This document shows, piece by piece, positions 43,207-55,880 of a DNA stretch of 64,000 bases (positions are counted from its first letter, which is position 1; every line of letters begins with the position of its first letter). The stretch spans positions 174,244,319-174,308,318 of the forward strand of contig CM061140.1 in the NCBI GenBank assembly GCA_030789695.1. Reading direction: 5' to 3'. The stretch comes from Scilla litardierei (Eukaryota; Streptophyta; Magnoliopsida; Asparagales; Asparagaceae). Made by a program: the position numbers and the translations under genes. The notes beneath the pieces are model-generated. The model was not told where the DNA came from. It ran no database searches and saw only the letters and a program-made list of their open reading frames with translations.

Positions 43207-44272
43207 ATGAAAATGTCGTTGGCGATGAACGGAGGAGGAGGGATCGGAGAGGTCAACGGCGGCGACGTGAGGAAAGCGCACGCGGCGATGGCGGCGGTTC
43301 AGATGATAAACGCTGGGTATCACGTGATAGCGAAGCTTGCCCTAAATGTTGGTATGAATCAGGTCGTCTTCTGCGTCTTCCGCGATCTCCTCGCCCTCTC
43401 CATCCTCGCCCCCGTCGCCTTCTTTTACGAACGGTGCAAATTTTTTGCGACGATTTCATCTCCCTTTTTTCTTCAATCAATTTTCAATTTCTAATGATGA
43501 CTAGCCTGATCCCCCTTCTGAATTAGCTGATAGATAATAAAAAAGCAAAAATTTATTTCGTATGCCATATATTTGTCCTTCGTCCACTTTTTCTTTTGCG
43601 ATTAGAGTAGTTGGTTATGATTGACTTGGGTTTGATGAAACGACAGAAAGATTCGCCTTCCACTCAATCGTGGACTCCTTGTATCATTCTTCGTTCTTGG
43701 ATTAACTGGGTGAGATTATTTACCGCGGCCATTATTCGATGTTAAAGTTTCTTGATAGAAGCTAAAATTGATGGAACTGATATTGTGTTTTTTAACTAGG
43801 ATATTTGGCAACCAGCTCTTGTTTCTCATTGGCCTCAGTTACACGAATCCTGCTTATGCTGCTGCCATTCAGCCTGCGGTGCCCGTATTCACATTTGTTT
43901 TGGCTGCAATCATGGGGTGAGCAGTGTAGCTTCATCTTGTTCCGTTCCATCTATTCTGAACTCATTCTGAATTTTTCTGCTTACAGAACTGAATTTGTGA
44001 ACTTGCACACTAATGAAGGTAGAATGAAGGTCGGAGGCACTGCCACCTGTGTTTTGGGTGCCATATTAATGGTTTTGTATAGGGGGGCTGCTATAATTGG
44101 ACATAGCGACTATGATCTAGCGTCTCATAGTGAAGTAAGCGCTAAATCTCAGCCCGAACCAGCTGGATTGTTGGTGGCTGGTCTGATGGAGATCGGTCTT
44201 GAACATTGGCATATTGGTGTCTTATGCTTAATTGGGAACTGTTTCTGTATGGCTACATATCTCGCCCTACAG
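43207..44272 (+). CDS. WAT1-related transporter, exons 1-4
   Basis: EamA-type drug/metabolite transporter of the WAT1 (walls are thin 1) family. Exons: 43207-43433, 43647-43709, 43800-43916, 43987-44272. All junctions are GT-AG and phases match, giving 231 residues. Family motifs: [72 protein letters not shown] and [20 protein letters not shown]1 itself is a vacuolar-membrane auxin exporter affecting secondary walls; the substrate of this paralog is unknown. ATGs at 43207, 43213 and 43225 are all possible starts. The gene continues in exon 5 at 57159. Confidence 0.92.
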
Positions 44273-44957
44273 GTATTAATTGTGTTCACTTATAGTGCCC
44301 TTATTAATGGGATATTCTTTGCTTGTATATATTTTGGAATCTGCAAGCATCTTAACCGTATACATAATTAAAGTTGTGAGGAATATCCAATAAGCTAGAG
44401 AGCAATGTCTAAGCCAGATGCACTAATCTCAAATGAGTTGGTTACAGGATACATGAAAGAAAGAAGCAATATGGGAAAACAAACATCTTGGGCAAATCTT
44501 CCACTTCGCTGAAAGAGTGGGAGAAAAATTACATATGCTAGCTCACGTCATATATGCTAACCTTGGGTTAGGACTGATATTGTGAAATGTGTGCTCATCA
44601 AAAATCTATCATACAAAATAAGAATGTTTGTGAATAACGATGCAGATTAGGATAAACGGGTTGGTAGAAGGACGACTCAGGTTTGTTCTTGAATAATCAA
44701 TGATTGTGATTAAAAGTTCTTTAAAAAATTTGAGAAAAAACCCTCAGATTTTGGTATTTGGTGGTGGTGGTTTTTTTTTTTTTTTGGGGGGGGGGGGGGG
44801 TGGGGGATGGTGGTGGGGATGGGGAGGGAGAGAGGGTGTGGGTGGGTTTGAGTGAACTTATGGCATGAAAAGAGGGAATTACCATGTGCACAAGAATTTA
44901 TGACATGTGCCAATTTATATTTGTGTGAGTGGACATGACAATGTGGCTGTGGTGAGA

Positions 44958-44988
44958 CCCGTGACTTACGAGCACGGGAATTACTAGT
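44958..44988 (+). mobile_element. Helitron-like 3' terminus
   Basis: A CCCGTG/CACGGG hairpin (44958-44978) is followed by AATTA and CTAG, then T (44984-44988), as at Helitron 3' ends. It lies in intron 4 of the WAT1-related gene. The 5' end was not identified. Confidence 0.45.
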
Positions 44989-44989
44989 A

Positions 44990-46640
44990 AATAAATAAAT
45001 TGTGAATGCGTAAAAACATGTTGTGAAGCACATTTGGTAATTATGTGGATGTATGGCTTGCCTGAGAGGTGCAAGAATCCTTTTGGTAGTATAGAAACCT
45101 TATGAGTTCTTTGGTCGCTGTAATTGCTTAAGCACATTGATAAAATAATTGCAAAAAATAAGTTGCAGATATTTTTTTTGACAATATTTAATTAGAATAA
45201 TTAGGATACTAATTAGTATTGAGTATCTTTGGAGAGAAGGGACCTAATTGATTATGAACTGGTTCATGCTTCTTTTGGAACCATTTTGGGCTGTATGAAT
45301 AGTTTTTTTGTTCCTTTTACTAACATACCAGGCTCGTGCAATGCAACTCGTGATAAGAACATAAAGACTAGTAACATTGATATTTTTACAATATATACAA
45401 AACATAATTATAGTTATTTTTTAATTTAAAAAACAATCCATGTGCTATTAATTAGTAATATTGTATTATTGATATGTTTGTCATATAATTAGTTTTAATT
45501 TAAAAATAACACAGGTGCTTTTACATAGGAAAATACACATTAAAAATTAAATATTAATTTAGATTAATTCTATATATTTAATGAATCTATCTATGAAACA
45601 ATTAGACATAAATAAAGAATTAAAATACTTGAAAAAAAATATGCTCACCAACTTTTTTCTTGAGGAGAATATGCTCACTAACTGAATCACAAGAGAACAT
45701 TGAAATTGAAATAATTCTAGTGTAATCACATGTACAATAATTCAAGCGAACTATAGAAAGAAAGACTGAAGTTGTCGTTACTTCTAACCAATATAGATAA
45801 AGTCCGTATTTCCAAAAGATCAATTTAAGAAAGATAAAAATATGAATTAAAAATTTTTAATACGTGAAATATATAATCACTAACTGAATTATAGACAACA
45901 CTGAAATTGAAATAATTCAAGTGTAATTAGTAATCAGCTAATCAAGTAAACAATGAAAATGGAGACATGAAGTTGATGCAGTGCTTTCAGTGCTTTATGC
46001 ATGGATACTTAAGAGTAGTAAGTGAAGTGAGGCCTTAGTCTTGCTAATCCAAGCTCAAAAAATTAGGGCTTAAGTCAGAAGTACAACAATTAACAAATTT
46101 GAAACTGAATGCACGAGAAAGATAATAACAAGATAACAACTCTAAATGCATATGAAAGATAACAACCAACAATCTTTTAAGTTTCTAAGCTCTACCTATA
46201 ATTAAAACATGTACTCCTTTCTAATAGGAATAACAAGAGCAATATTTCATAACTTTTAGCGTTCTTCTCATATTGTGTGAGATGTCTTATCTTCTTTAGC
46301 TCTTGTGAAATCTTACTTTGTCACTCTTCTTTATAAGATTAGTGATTCAAATTCACAAAAGCCATTAATTCATGTTTCAACCCAAGTGCATTGATGCATG
46401 TATTGGTTAAACTTGTGTTCGTAGTAGGCATGTGGTCTAAATAGCAGGTCACATTCCTTATAATGTTGGGTGGCTATTTGCATTTGTCAGGTCATTGAAC
46501 CACCCTTATCCAGAGTTTACTACTCCCAATTACCATTCCCTAAGTCTGGAGTATGACGTTCATATCTTTTTTTGGTTTGTTTTGAATCTAACACCATGAA
46601 GATTGGGCCACTTCCGTGATTTCACACCACAAAAGTGGTA
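44990..46640. other. WAT1-like intron 4, AT-rich part
   Basis: No gene or defined element seen. A T-run followed by a long G-run lies just upstream, at about 44770-44801. Confidence 0.5.
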
Positions 46641-46647
46641 GTTGGCC

Positions 46648-46955
46648 TGATAGAAACCAAACACAAATCTTGAATTTTATTAGTAAAACTGAAAATAAAA
46701 GGGATAGATTGATTACAAATGTAGGGGTAATTGCCCTCACAAGACGTCGATTGATAGTGTATGTCTGCACCTCCATGTAGAACGAGGAATTCTCCCTCGA
46801 AAATATCTCAATAATCAAAACTCGGCCTCCTAGGGCCGACCGGCTCCAGCCCCTTTTATAATAATCCCTCTAATTGTCTAATTACCCAAATACCCCTACA
46901 CTAATAAAATAACACAAAACACCCAAAATAAGTCACTAATGGGCTGGATCTATCA
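46648..46955 (-). repeat. TE-F 3' LTR
   Basis: 308 bp, TGATAG...CTATCA, with a polypurine tract (minus strand TTTTTGGGGGCAGAG) beside it at about 46957-46973. Confidence 0.88.
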
Positions 46956-47109
46956 TTACTCTGCCCCCAAAAACCACCGTGTCCTCGAGGTGGTGCGTGA
47001 ATTCTATGGCGGTCCTATTCCAAGTGGTGGTCGTCATCCCCTCCGGGCTCTTCATCCTCCAAGACATCGTCATCGTCATCCCCGACTATTAGCATTAGCA
47101 GCTTGTGCT

Positions 47110-48860
47110 TTCCACAATGGTGCACTGGGGTGAACCTCTCATCGCTTCTGAAACATAACCCTTTCTGTCTCATCTCCCTCATCTCGACATCAGTCTTCCT
47201 CTTGAACTGACCCCTGCTGGCGGTGCGCTGCTCTTCTTCCCAACATTCTCATTACTCGCCTGATCTGACCTTATAGCTGTCTTATGTTCTCTTGTTGCTG
47301 TCAAGACACTGTGAGAAACAGGTCCACTACAGTTGCCTCTCGCCCTCCTGTCCTCCTTCAGCCAATCCTTCACCATCTGAGCGTACTCTATGGTCTCCCA
47401 TCAAGTCTCGAGGTTTCTGTATGCGAACCTCCACGTTAATGGTAGCCTTCAAACCCTTCATAAAAGTACTCTACATCATCTCATCAGACACCCATGCACC
47501 CGTCCTGACAGTGCCTTAAACCTCTCCATGTAGTCCATGTCCCGCACTGTGCCCTCCTGCTTGAGGGCAAGTAGCTGCTCCTGCAAGTTTTCCAAACGGG
47601 TCTCACGTAACCTCTCCACCAGTTCGTCCCTGATCTCCTCCCATGAGTGGAATGACCGCATCTCCTCCCTCCACTGGTATCACACAAGGGCCTTCCCATC
47701 TAGACATATCGTCGCCGTCTCCAACTTCTGTTCCTCCGTCATGCGAGAGACACTAAAAATCCCTCAGCACTGTAGATTCATGCCACTGTGTCCTCTCCCT
47801 CGAACACATGCATTTTCGGCTTCTGCAGCCTGTCCATCGTGAAAGTCCCCTGATCTCCTTGCCCCCCGCGTGTCTGGACTGATGATAGTGTTGCCACCTT
47901 TCCCAATGTGTCTCATACCCTCCTGTGGAGCTCTCACGATCTCCATAGTCCCCTCGTGGGCCTCCTCTGTCACTATAGTCTCCTCAACCGTCACCCCTAG
48001 CCCTGTCACCGCGCTCCTCCTCGAAGTTCATGTAGCCTCCCGTAGTCTCTCTAGGATACCCCTCATAGGCACGAGGTGATTATCGTCGTCTGCCATCCTC
48101 AACCCCGGGGTATGGGGGGTCCCGAAATCCTTCCTCATTGTCGACATTCTCTTGAAACTTCCTGGGATAGTAGTCTCCATCAAAAGTGCGCGTTTGGACG
48201 TTGAAAAAGGGCTGAAATCCTCCGTCGGGATCATATCCTCCTTTTCGTGGCTCCGTGGACCCGTGGGGGGCTCGTCATAGGTCGACGGGCCCTGGCGACC
48301 TTGGGACAGGGCTGCAGTGTCCTGTCGACTGTTGTCAGGGGCCCAGCGGTCCTGCCGATGGTCGAAGGGCCCGTAGAGGCCCCGCCTCTGTTCGGCGGGG
48401 TCAGGCGGCCTTGGTGGGGCAGGGACGCTGGCCCTGCCGACTACTTCGGTGGCCCGCATGGCCCTGGAGGTGCCCGGGGCCTGCGGGAAGCTACCGAGGT
48501 CTTGGGGGGTCCTGCTAGGGCCGCCGGCCCCTGGTTCTTCTCCTTCGCCTCCGGGTTGCTGCTGTCGAGATCCATGAGCCTTCCGTCTTCAAAATCCTTC
48601 GCTACATGCTTCCCCTTATCCAAAGGAGCTATCTTTGTCGCTGTTTTAGGGTTTGCTTCTTCGCCGTTCAATTTTGACGAGATCTCCGCAAGTTGAAAGA
48701 TGATTTTTGATAGGACTTCCGTGTGTTGACTTAGGGTTTTCACTTGCTTCTTTATTTGTTCTCCATGAGACGCTAGAGTTTTCTTCAGGCCCACGATCTT
48801 GCCATTAAGCTTCTCATCCACCATATCGATCCGTTCCTTGCCTTTTGTTGCCGTCGCCAT
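47110..48860 (-). pseudogene. TE-F gag, broken
   Basis: The start ATG ends at 48860 (MATATKGKERIDMVDEKL, coiled-coil-like) and the frame is open to 48441. Reading then shifts several times through a Pro/Gly-rich linker. Core phrases at 47661-47476 are LVERLRETRLENLQEQ and LKQEGTVRDMDYMERF. The knuckle near 47156-47115 reads CFRSDERFTPVHHC, so the second cysteine is replaced by serine. It cannot be translated as one protein. Confidence 0.8.
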
Positions 48861-48885
48861 GGATCGACATGCTCTCATACCAATT

Positions 48886-49189
48886 TGATAGGAATCAAAC
48901 ACAAATCTTAAATTTTATTAGTAAAACTGAAAATAAAAGGGATAGATTGATTACAATTGTATGGGCAATCGTCCTCCCAAGACGTCGATTGATAGGGGAC
49001 GTCCGCACCCTCCCGTAGAATGAGGAGCCCTCGAAAATATCTCAATAATCAAAACTCAGCCTCCTAGGACAGGCCGGCTCCATCCCCTTTTATACTAATC
49101 CATCTAATTGTCTAATTACCCAAATACCCCTATACTAATAAAATAACACAAAACACCCAAAATAAGCCCCTAATGGGCCGGATCTATCA
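48886..49189 (-). repeat. TE-F 5' LTR
   Basis: 304 bp copy of 46648-46955 with small indels, next to the PBS and gag start. Confidence 0.88.
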
Positions 49190-49561
49190 TGGCCACAATC
49201 ATGATAATGCAGAAAGTTTAAGAAAGAAGATTTAGAGATACAAAGAGAATTTTCAGATGTTTATCAACGTACGAATGATAAAGAGAATAGGGGGATATGA
49301 TATTTTATAGAAGAGGATGAGAACTTCGGGATTGAATTTTTTTGAAATATGATTGAATGATAGATCCATATTTTAAAATTATGATCTTATAATCATATTT
49401 ATAATAACAACTATATTTTTATATTCAAGAAGCAGTGCTTAAAATTATCATTTTAAGTGTTTATAGATTCAAATATTTCATGATATGAATGGAAAAAAAT
49501 TTGTTCAAGAGACCATGCTAAGTTCATTGATTAAGTTTTTGAAAATTTATATAGGGAAAAA

Positions 49562-49916
49562 TGGGGGTCACCTGCACAAGGAGGAAACACCATCCTTGTA
49601 TGGCTTCGCCCCCCTTGAAATTTTTTTATAAGTACGCTCTACACCCCCATAGTGTATCACCACACCAATTTTCAAGTGTATCCAACACTTTTTAACCCTC
49701 CATCCATTCATCGCAAAAAAGTTCTATGTTATTCAGCCGTTGATTTTTGCAATGGTGGATTGTCGTGAAAACAGTGTTGGAATCACTTGATTTTTTGTGT
49801 GGTGATCATCCATGGGGTGTAGATGATAATTATAAAAAATTTTAAAAAAATACTTGGTTTGGCAGGGGCATCGCCATAAAATGAAGAAAATTCATCATTA
49901 TGTAGCTGACCCCCAT
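49562..49916. mobile_element. foldback MITE-like element
   Basis: Ends TGGGGGTCA and TGACCCCCA. Inner arms pair over about 80 bases (CACACCAATTTTCAAGTG near 49670 against CACTTGATTTTTTGTGTG near 49785). The target duplication is unclear. Confidence 0.6.
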
Positions 49917-49943
49917 ATTCCTCATATATATATATATATATAT

Positions 49944-49972
49944 ACTAGTCATACCACATGCCCGCGTGCATG
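49944..49972 (-). mobile_element. Helitron-like 3' terminus
   Basis: On the minus strand a CATGC/GCATG hairpin (49957-49972) is followed eight bases later by CTAG and T (49944-49948), beside a TA microsatellite. Confidence 0.4.
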
Positions 49973-49974
49973 GT

Positions 49975-50690
49975 TCATTTAAGATTTTCCTCTGCAAAAT
50001 CTTTGTTCCCCAAAAAATTATTTCTACAACCAAAATTGCACGGACCAAGAAATTAGCGTAAAATATTTAGCACGGGCGTCTTCAACGCTGAACAACAAAT
50101 TAGCGTAAAAAAATTTAGCGGGTGCCTTCGGCGCCGAAGCGCGGGAAATTATTCTCATCTTGATGTATATTGAAGAGTGGCGGGATTTTTGAAGAGTCGG
50201 TGAGCCCCGCGTTGAAGGAGAGATCATTCGATCTGCAGCAGCATTTTATCTGCAACATCAATTGTGTGCACTCTGCTATTTCCCATGTATTAATTGCGTT
50301 AATTGCGTGCACTCTGCTATTCACCATTAAGTGCAAATGCATAAGTGCCACTGTTAAGTGCAAATGCATTAATTAAGTGCCCACATTAAGTGCAAATGCA
50401 TTACTTAAGTGCCACTATTAAGTGGAAATGCATTAATTAAGTGCAAATGGCACACTTAAGTGGAAATGCATTAAGTGCAAATGACAAACAAATTTTTTCC
50501 CCAGTGCGTATTCTCAATGCATTAAGTGCCAGCCAAAATTTCACCCACATATAATATTTTTCCCTCCAAAACTTTCCACAAAATCTCATCTCAACCATTT
50601 ATTCCTCAAGATTAAATCTCAGTCGTTCTTCTATCAACCCTTTTGTCCTAGTCAGTCCTAGAATTCAAAAAAGTGATCAATTGTATTATA
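49975..50690. other. intron sequence with TTAAGTGCAAATGCA repeats
   Basis: No gene. From 50320 to 50540 several spaced direct copies of TTAAGTGCAAATGCATTA-type units occur. Confidence 0.6.
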
Positions 50691-50694
50691 TATA

Positions 50695-50852
50695 TGATAA
50701 TTACTAATTATTTTAAGTTGTACTCCTACATACATACATAGATACATATGTATATGTATATATGTATATGTGTGTATATATATGTATATGTATATATATC
50801 TATATGTATATCTATATATGTAAATGTATATATGTGTATATATATATATATG
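50695..50852. repeat. TA/TATG microsatellite
   Basis: TATATGTA-type alternating repeats. The open frames here are low-complexity. Confidence 0.9.
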
Positions 50853-50856
50853 AGGG

Positions 50857-51268
50857 AAATGTGCCCGAGGTCGACCTCAGGCAGCAATACCTGGCACACC
50901 CCCGCTGTTCGGGGTATGTAAGCATATTTTTAAATTTTTTTTACAGTACGCATATATACTTGTTATGTAGCTCCCCACAAAATTTCAGGTCAATCCAACA
51001 CCGTTTGAGCCTCCGTTCATCGATTTCAAAAACGTTGCACAAAACTGTCCAGAATTTTGGACAGTTTTGTGCAACGTTTTTGAAATCGATGAACGGAGGC
51101 TCAAACGGTGTTGGATTGACCTGAAATTTTGTGGGAAGCTACATAACAAGTATATCTGCCTACTGCAACAAAAAACTTGAAAAAAAATTCACAAAAAATA
51201 CTTAAAACACCCTAACAGAGGGGGTGTGCGCAGGTATTTCTACCTGAGGTCGACCTCGGGTACATTTT
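50857..51268. mobile_element. near-perfect foldback (palindromic) MITE
   Basis: About 412 bp that folds on itself. The innermost CTGTCCAG/TTGGACAG is centred near 51055. Arms of about 90 bp around it differ at one base. The outer ends share GAGGTCGACCTCAGG and AATACCTG in inverted orientation. It lies between a TA microsatellite and a G/GT run, so the target duplication is unclear. No coding capacity. Confidence 0.85.
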
Positions 51269-51269
51269 G

Positions 51270-53660
51270 GGGGGGGGTGTGTGTGTGTGCATGCATGCAT
51301 GCATGCTAATAACTAATCCTTCATGAGAAGTGATAATTTAGTAGAGTTATATTGTTTGAATTTTGTCATGATGGGATCGAAGTGATACAAACCACCGTTT
51401 GAAATCTTAGCCAATATCGATACATATTGCTTGTACCTTAACCGATTGCAAGGATGTCGATACGATCCATGCAAAATTGATCGAAACCATCGATACCAAC
51501 TAATGAGTAATAATAGCAAATACTGTGTTTTCAAGATTTGAAGTACCAAACTATGATATTTTATTTTATTTGATATAATTTGCAAAAAAATCTTGTTTAA
51601 CCATCAAATTTAAGGTTCAAAATGTTTTCCGGTTGATGAAATGGATTATAAAAAGAACAGATAGCGTCCTATATAATAAAGGTAATCATAGACAAAACAA
51701 GTATTTATTGAAAATGAACATCTAGATACAACAATTATGTTGAGCCAAAACAACCGGTATGCAAAATTTGTTCCTTCTGATATGTATATCCAATACTTTC
51801 GGTACAGTTGATACCGAAACTATAAACTGCCATATGATAATGAGACCAAGTCTGAGATATTGAACCTTGATAAAAACTTTGTTTAGCAGAATCTTAGAAA
51901 GAGAATGATTAAAAGTTCACCCTTTTATAAGTGGATAATTTATTTAAAAATTAGATATTTGGTTCTTGAGGTTTCAAAATATCACTTTTTTCTTTTTAGC
52001 CCTCTTCTCATGATTGCAACATTAATGGGAACATGTAAAGGGATATTCTGTTTCCTAAAAGACGAGAAATGTTTTGGAAGGAGAAAAAGTTCCGAAAATG
52101 TTTTTTCCTTTTCCCAAGGAAGATTCTTTTTCCACAAAGCTAGTGGATAATGGGACAATGAGATAGAGAATATGCAGATTTTATTTAACGCGGAATTCAA
52201 AAATAAGGGGGTGCATGAGTACAAAAGTACCCATCTTAGAAGAAAACACAGAGGGACACTATATCCTTTTAAATATATCATATCTCCCCCTTTCTTTTTT
52301 GCTGCTAGTACCAGTAAGAGGAATGGGTGAGGCTGCTTTTTCCCCGGAGAGAAACGGTTTTTTCCCTATAGAGAAATGGATCCGTAAACAGTTTTTTTTC
52401 TTGAAGTGATGGGGTAGAGAATATATATTTTTTACTTATCATGTAATTCAAAAATCGGGGGCAAATGTCTTCGTCTTTTTTTTGGGGGGGGGGGGGGGGG
52501 TTACAAAATTACCCATGTTGGGGTAAAATAAAGGGATATTTGCTTTTAACAGTAGTTTAGATTTTTTTTTTTCATCTATACCACTTTTAGGCATCATTCT
52601 GCCCCTGGAATTGTCATTGGAAATGTGATTATTTACATGTGTATGGATTCTCCTTGTGAGTTGCTAGATTTTATCAACTACAAAGAAAAAAGGCTATATT
52701 TTATCGCACTATATCTTTTTTAGACACTACTAAATATAGTTAAATGATCACTACACTGTTTATGTTACAATTTAGAACCGTTCCATTCTAGCTGATCATC
52801 CAATGACCCGGACATTATTGCTGATCATGACTTGCAAATTAATCTGAAAGACAATCCAGACAGCATTAAGTATTATTGGCAAAAGCATGCGTGTGCACAC
52901 AGAGACAGGTATGAAGGGTTCTTGTTTCATTAATGAGCAAAGCAACAAAAGCCGCAACATATGTGCTGCTCAGTCATTGAACATCATGTTCGATTTTAAA
53001 ATTGTCTAGCATCACAGTCGTTTTGATTCCTTTGCTAAATCAATACGTTGAAATCCTTACTGCTATAATCATACACACCGCATGGACATGAACACATGCA
53101 TGCACATGATGTTGCTGCAGTTGAAGCAATAGATTTATGCTATCTGTCATTCAGGTGGCTCTGCAGCTACTGCTGTCTGAGACACCAATGAGTCCATTTC
53201 CGATGTCTCACCTGACTGGTGTCTAGCAAGCCGATGAGTCCATTTCCTATTCCATCTGATGTAAACATCATGTTCATCTTCATATTTATATTCTTGGTGC
53301 CAACCTGCTGAGCATATTGGATTTGCTGAAATTTACTGAAGTGCTGAACTAAATATTAGCAACCTCTTTCTAAAGTCCAAGTCATGGTTTCTCTTTCTAA
53401 TCAAGTGGACCAACTCATAGCAATGTGATGTGCATGAGCGCCTCACAAGTCTACCCTAAGTGTTTATTTCATCATTCTTAAATCTATGTTTATTGTTTTC
53501 ACACTGATTTAGATCTTTTCTGTTTTCATTTAAATTTAATAAACCTAAAGTGCACATGGGTTGTCCAAAGCCATGGTTTAAGTATCACTAGTTAGATCTT
53601 GGAACCACTATAGGCCCTGATTTTGATTGTGGATTGGATATGGTCAAAGGGTTTTGAAGC
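51270..53660. other. WAT1-like intron 4, no feature recognised
   Basis: AT-rich, with a G-run at about 52485-52500. No gene or complete element seen. Confidence 0.5.
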
Positions 53661-53666
53661 TTTGTA

Positions 53667-54245
53667 TTTGTCATGCCATCATCATCATAGCCTCCATCCC
53701 AAAAATTGGGTCGGCTTCATGAAATCAATACAAAGAATGCCGAATCATGATCACGTTGGATCGTGACGTTGGATACTCGTTTTTTCACGTATCACGATAT
53801 AAATCTTTCCTTTTTGTCAAATCAAGATTTTTCAATGATCTTCATCCATTTCTTCTTTGGTCTACCTATCTTTTTCTTGATCTTAACATTAATATGTTCT
53901 GTTTTTCTAACATGTGCATCATTACGTTTATGACATATTTGATCAAACCATCTCAAGTATTGTTTTGTTGTCTTATCTTTTATAAGGACCACGCATACAT
54001 TCACTCAGATATTTTGGTTTCTTATCTTATTTTTTCTAGTCTTACCACACATGCATCGTAACATTCGTTTTTCTACCACCCATGTACTTTGTACCTTCGC
54101 TCATATATTATGGTTTCTTATGATATTTTTCCTAGTGTTCCCACACATCTACTGTTATATTCACATCTCTGCCACTTATATACTTTGTTCATATTTCTTG
54201 ATAATAACCCAATACTTTGTATTATATAAAAAAACTTGTGATGCA
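53667..54245 (-). mobile_element. RTE-like LINE copy 2, 3' part
   Basis: Minus-strand LINE 3' end. The reverse complement contains CCGACCCAATTTTTGGGAT followed by GGAGGCT and an (ATG)n tail, a form typical of plant RTE elements. Upstream of it the C-terminal RT phrase GRPKKKWMKIIE is read. Homologous to 1-430. Confidence 0.75.
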
Positions 54246-54249
54246 GGAC

Positions 54250-55880
54250 GTGGTGTGATCTAGGTATTTTAGTGGAGGATTTGGGGAAGAATTGGGAGAT
54301 TTTGGGGGAAACAAGATAACTAGGGTCTGCGAACTCTAAAGTGGACTTACATGCACACCTAAGAAGCACGATTCTGTTTTTGTCGTTGTGGATCGATTCT
54401 CTAAGATGACACACTTCATCTCATGTTTCAAAACCTCAGATGCATCACACATTGCCAAACTCTGTTTTGATTGGGTTATTCGTCTTCATGGTCTACCTAA
54501 TAGTATCGTATCTGATATGGATGTAAAATTCATAAGCTATTTCTGAAAACCCCTATGGCATATAATGGGCATTAAGCTCAAGTTCTCCACTACTTACCGC
54601 CCCCAAATTGATGACCAAACTGAGATAATGAACTGTAGTTTGGGGAATCTTCTCAGATGTTTAGTGGGTGAAAATCCTAGGAATTGGGATCTGATGTTGT
54701 CTACTGCCGAGTTTGCATATAATGGTTCAATAAATAGGTCCATTGGCATGAGTCCATTTAAGATAGTTCATGGTTATAAGCCCAGAAAGCCTATCGACCT
54801 CATTTCCATATCGCATCATCATAGAATGTTTGAATCAGCTAAATCATTTGCACATCACATTCATGATTTGTATAAGGAGATTAGCAGTAGAATTCACTCT
54901 AGCAATGAAAAATATAAGACTATTGCAGATGCACATAAGCGCTTCAAACAATTTAATGAGGGTGATTATGTTATGGTGCGACTTAGATCTGAGAGGTTTC
55001 CTCTGGAACCTTAAAAAAGTTGCAGACTTGTGCTGGCACATTCAAAATTTTAAAGAAAATTGGTTCTAACACATATGTGGTAGATCTCACTGCAGATTAT
55101 GGCATTAGTTCTATTTTTAATATTAAAGATCTAGTTGCTTATAAGAGTCCAACAGTAATACCAACAGACCCATTCTTTGAGTCTTCACAAGATGAGTTGA
55201 GTGCCACTGCTATTCCACCTCCTATCCATTTACCACATATACCTCTACATAAAGAGCAGATTGATCGCATATTAGATGATCGGGTGATATTAACCAGGCA
55301 TGGTGGTTAGCAGCGCTACTTGGTGAGTTGGGAAGGTCAACCAGAATCAGACTGCATTTGGATTAACAGAGCCGAACTCCAAAGGTAGATCTAGATTTGC
55401 TCAAGTAATATGACAACCTACATGCCCTACACTTGTCGGGGCCGTGTTTCTCCCACTCAGGCAGAGTTGATGGGGACATCAAGGTTTATACGCGCAGACG
55501 AGTCGTGACCCCCAGCCTAGTTCGCTATGGATGGGCTCGAGCCCACTTGCGACTTGAGTTAGACTTGGACTTTGGACTTTCTATTTTAGTTTGTTTCTTT
55601 TGTTTAGTGCCACGTCGGGTAGAAAATGAGAGTTTTGATGGGTTGTAAGGCTATTTGAGGCCATGTACTTGTTTGTTTCAAAGCGTTGAAAGCTTGAGAT
55701 TAAAAATCCCCCTAAAATTGTGAAATGTCCTCTTGGTGTGAAGCTTTGGAATCCTTAGTGCGAAGCCAAATAACCCTAATTACCATGTTCACTTTCCCAA
55801 AGTCCCCAAAATCTTTAAAATCGTTCATGTTCTACATCAACTTGTCTAACCGTTGCCATGTATAAATTTATCCTCTAGCC
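54250..55880 (+). mobile_element. Ty3/gypsy chromovirus fragment splitting the LINE
   Basis: Plus-strand integrase remnant from about 54370: [15 protein letters not shown], the second catalytic Asp in IVSDMDVKF and the Glu in DQTEIMNCS. AEFAYNGSINRS and KILKKIGSNTYVVDL follow, then a chromodomain-like RYLVSWEGQPES ending near 55388. Internal stops are at about 54546 and 55012. The tail to about 55880 may be LTR. It is a different lineage from TE-E. No matching 5' LTR is present. Confidence 0.8.

Larger units (their letters stand above)
46648..49189 (-). mobile_element. TE-F: gag-only LTR element in WAT1-like intron 4
   Basis: 2542-bp minus-strand element with LTRs 46648-46955 (308 bp) and 48886-49189 (304 bp) and a perfect TGGCC target duplication (46643-46647 and 49190-49194). 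The PBS has one mismatch (TGGTATGAGAGC, 48871-48882). The interior holds a heavily decayed gag and the 3' hairpin and polypurine cassette, without protease or pol. The LTRs differ at many sites, so it is older than TE-A. It lies antisense to the host gene. Confidence 0.88.
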
